This document shows, piece after piece, positions 61,869 to 64,000 of a DNA stretch of 64,000 nt (positions are counted from its first letter, which is position 1; every line of letters starts with the position of its first letter). The position numbers were made by a program, and so were the translations under genes. The notes under the pieces were generated by a model. The model was not told where the DNA came from, did no database searches, and saw only the letters and a list, made by a program, of their open reading frames with translations. Origin of the DNA: Sphingobium sp. (lineage in GTDB: Bacteria; Pseudomonadota; Alphaproteobacteria; Sphingomonadales; Sphingomonadaceae). The stretch spans positions 1-64,000 of the forward strand of contig JAHFPV010000015.1 of assembly GCA_023266575.1 (NCBI GenBank), given 5' to 3'.

Positions 61869-64000
61869 GCGCGCTCCAGCGCCTCATCCACCTCGCCGCC
61901 GGCCGCTTCGAGCAGGCGGCGTTCGAGCGTTTGCAGCCGCGCCTTGCTCTCTATCTTTCCGCCCAGCAGGTCGGTGACGTAGAACGTATCGACCGCCCGT
62001 TCGCCATAGGTGGCGACATGGGCGCTGTGGACCGTGACCTTCGACTGGAACAGCGCATTGGCCAGGCTGAACAACAGGGCTGGCCGGTCGGCGGCGTTGA
62101 TCTCTACCACGGTAAAGCGGTTCGACGCCTTATTGTCGATCAGCACATTGGGAACGATGCGGAAGGCTTCGGCGCGGGTCCGGGTGAGCGGGCGCGCCGA
62201 CAATTTGGTGATCATGCGGTGGCGGTTGGACAGCGAATCCTCGATCGCGTTGCGGATTCGGGTCAGCTGATCGGGATCGTGGAAGGCACCGCCGAACGGG
62301 TCCTGCACCAGGAAATTGTCGATCGCCACGCCATCGCGCGTCGTATGGATGCGCGCGTCGATGATGTTGCCGCCCGCCAGATGGATCGCGCCTGCAATGC
62401 GGTAGAACAGCCCCGGATGGTCGGTGGCATAGACCGTCACGAGCGTCGCGCCGCGTTGCGGATAATAATGGGCCGCGATCGACAAGGGCGCGTCGGCGGA
62501 AGCCAATATATGGTGCGCGTTGTGGATCAATATATCCTCTGGCTCGGCGATCCAGTAGGATTCGGGCAGCCGCCTGCGCAGCCGTTCAAACTCTGCGTCC
62601 GGCAGCCCCAGCGCCAGCCGCGTCGCTTCCTGCTTGGCCGCGACCCGTTCGCTGCGGCCCTTCTGCTTGTGGCCCAGCCGCAGCAATTCTTCGGCTGAAT
62701 CATAGAGATCGCCCAGCAACTGCCGCTTCCAGCTGTTCCACACACCTGGCCCGACCGCGCGAATGTCCACGACCGTCAGGCAGAGCAGCAGCCGCAGCCG
62801 TTCGGGGCTTTGCACGACATCGACGAAATCGAGGATCGTCTTGTAATCAGCCAGATCGCGCTTGAAGGCGGTGGCCGACATCAGCAGATGATAGCGGACC
62901 AGCCAGGCGACCGTTTCCGTCTCCGCCGGGGTGAGGCCCAGGCGCGGGCAGAGATGTTCGGCGACTTCCGCGCCCAAGATGCTGTGATCGCCGCCCCGCC
63001 CCTTGGCAATGTCATGCAGCAGCACCGCGACATAGAGAACGCGGCGCGACAGCAGCTTGCCCATCAGTTCAGACGCCAGCGGATGATCTTCGGGCAGTTC
63101 GCCCTTCTCGATCCGGGCGAGCAGGCCGACGGCGCGGATCGTATGTTCGTCCACCGTATAGTGGTGATACATGTCGAACTGCATCTGCGCCACGACCCGG
63201 CGGAAGTCGGGGACGAAACGGCCGAACACGGTGGATTCGTTCATCCAGCGCAGTACGGTTTCGGGATCGCGCGGGCTGGTCAGCACATCCATGAAGGCGG
63301 CGTTGGCGCGCGGATCCTTGCGCACTTTGGCGGTGATGAGGCCAGCGTCGCGGCTGGCGGCGCGGATCGCGCTGGGGTGGATGGCCAGGCCATGGCGGTC
63401 GGCCACGGCGAAAATCTCTATAAGCCGGACCGGATCGACCTGAAAGAAATCATCGCTGGGCAGCGAGAGCCGTCCGCGCTCCAGCACGAAGCCGTCCAGC
63501 TTCTTGGGCCGACGGAACATGGCCGGAATATAGCGCCGCCCCTTCGCCGCCATCTGGTCGTCCAGATGGGCCAGAAACATGGCAGTCAGGTCACCGACGA
63601 TTTTGGCGTTGAGGAAATAATAGCGCATGAAGCGCTCCACCCCCGACCGGCCATGCCGCCCGGTAAAGCGCATCCGCGTCGCGGTTTCCAGCTGGAGGTC
63701 GAAGGTCAGCCGATCCTCCGCCCGGCCGGTGATGGTGTGCAGGTGACAACGCACCGCCCACAGGAAATCTTCCGCCTTCTGGAACTGCCGCAATTCCAGC
63801 TGGGTCAGCAGCCCGACATCGACCAGCTCGGCGACCGACCGCACCCGGTTCACATATTTGCCGATCCAGAACAGGGTATGCAGATCGCGCAGGCCGCCCT
63901 TGCCCTCTTTCACATTGGGTTCGACGACATAGCGGCTGTCGCCCATCCGTTTGTGCCGTTCCTCGCGCTCGGCCAGCTTGTCGGTGACGAAGGCGCGGGC
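61865..64000 (-). CDS. glnD: PII uridylyltransferase, 3' part (runs off window)
   Basis: The visible 711 residues are the C-terminal part of GlnD; the reading frame is open to the window end, so the start lies beyond 64000. The nucleotidyltransferase region is seen as GDSRYVVEPNVKEGKGGLRD, an HD domain as LLHDIAKGRGGDHS (near residue 350 of the visible part) and two C-terminal ACT domains (VYATDHPGLFYRIAGAIHLAG, INAADRPALLFSLANALFQ). It adds or removes UMP on PII proteins to signal nitrogen status. Confidence 0.95.
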   Translation of the reverse strand, partial: ARAFVTDKLAEREERHKRMGDSRYVVEPNVKEGKGGLRDLHTLFWIGKYVNRVRSVAELVDVGLLTQLELRQFQKAEDFLWAVRCHLHTITGRAEDRLTFDLQLETATRMRFTGRHGRSGVERFMRYYFLNAKIVGDLTAMFLAHLDDQMAAKGRRYIPAMFRRPKKLDGFVLERGRLSLPSDDFFQVDPVRLIEIFAVADRHGLAIHPSAIRAASRDAGLITAKVRKDPRANAAFMDVLTSPRDPETVLRWMNESTVFGRFVPDFRRVVAQMQFDMYHHYTVDEHTIRAVGLLARIEKGELPEDHPLASELMGKLLSRRVLYVAVLLHDIAKGRGGDHSILGAEVAEHLCPRLGLTPAETETVAWLVRYHLLMSATAFKRDLADYKTILDFVDVVQSPERLRLLLCLTVVDIRAVGPGVWNSWKRQLLGDLYDSAEELLRLGHKQKGRSERVAAKQEATRLALGLPDAEFERLRRRLPESYWIAEPEDILIHNAHHILASADAPLSIAAHYYPQRGATLVTVYATDHPGLFYRIAGAIHLAGGNIIDARIHTTRDGVAIDNFLVQDPFGGAFHDPDQLTRIRNAIEDSLSNRHRMITKLSARPLTRTRAEAFRIVPNVLIDNKASNRFTVVEINAADRPALLFSLANALFQSKVTVHSAHVATYGERAVDTFYVTDLLGGKIESKARLQTLERRLLEAAGGEVDEALERA

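Overview
The window is GC-rich chromosomal DNA of an alphaproteobacterium, most likely a sphingomonad (Sphingobium, Sphingomonas or a relative). The suf operon with SufT and an Rrf2-type regulator, the nadD-rsfS-rlmH-envC-ctpA block, dsbB-coq7, the mlaEFD-lipoprotein operon beside glnD and the CCGTTCG-type intergenic palindromes all fit that group. The genus is an inference; no rRNA is present.

Positions 1-3478 are the eroded end of an integrated conjugative or plasmid-like element next to tRNA-Gly(GCC) (3479-3553, minus). It holds a CopG-like protein, a DUF2840 protein, a shortened RepA-type initiator, a small membrane protein and a 54-residue ORF, all on the minus strand. An origin-like patch (1555-1729: DnaA-box-like site, hairpin, 16-bp palindrome, three 17-bp iterons) lies beside the initiator gene. 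No integrase, relaxase, TraG or Trb gene is visible here.

Positions 3900-23556 are an alcohol/aldehyde oxidation island. It contains periplasmic molybdenum aldehyde oxidoreductase paoABC, a TonB-dependent receptor, a quinoprotein-associated zinc hydrolase, a fused SoxYZ-like carrier, a CXXCW-type rhodanese-like protein, pseudoazurin, an NAD aldehyde dehydrogenase with DUF779, a FIST protein with a soluble hybrid histidine kinase, a LuxR-type response regulator, a PQQ alcohol dehydrogenase with the lanthanide-type Asp, a periplasmic binding protein, a PedF-like cytochrome c and a beta-propeller protein. Seven or eight copies of one ~15-bp motif (core GACCCAAGGTnCAAT) lie 47-78 bp upstream of the quinoprotein-related start codons, each facing a gene. 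I read this as one regulon, perhaps of the LuxR-type regulator. No PQQ synthesis genes are in the window.

Positions 23600-31330 are housekeeping genes: nadD, rsfS, rlmH, envC-like, ctpA, dsbB, coq7, two tandem secreted paralogues and an SDR protein. Positions 31340-37967 (minus) are the suf operon (regulator, sufB, DUF559 gene, unknown 151-aa gene, sufC, sufD, sufS, sufT, sufA). The DUF559 gene sits between sufB and the next gene with 4-bp overlaps at both ends, and its two termini are encoded by copies of a dispersed repeat.

Positions 38000-64000 hold an AraC regulator, a possible minus-strand small RNA, pyrD, a divergent MocR-type regulator/YczE pair, a secreted NHL-like protein, DUF1993, gyrB, lipoproteins, an ankyrin protein, a secreted catalase, an Lhr-like helicase, a cystathionine gamma-synthase-like enzyme, a 2-hydroxyacid dehydrogenase, AsmA, a HAD phosphatase, the mla lipid-transport operon and the 3' part of glnD, which runs off the window.
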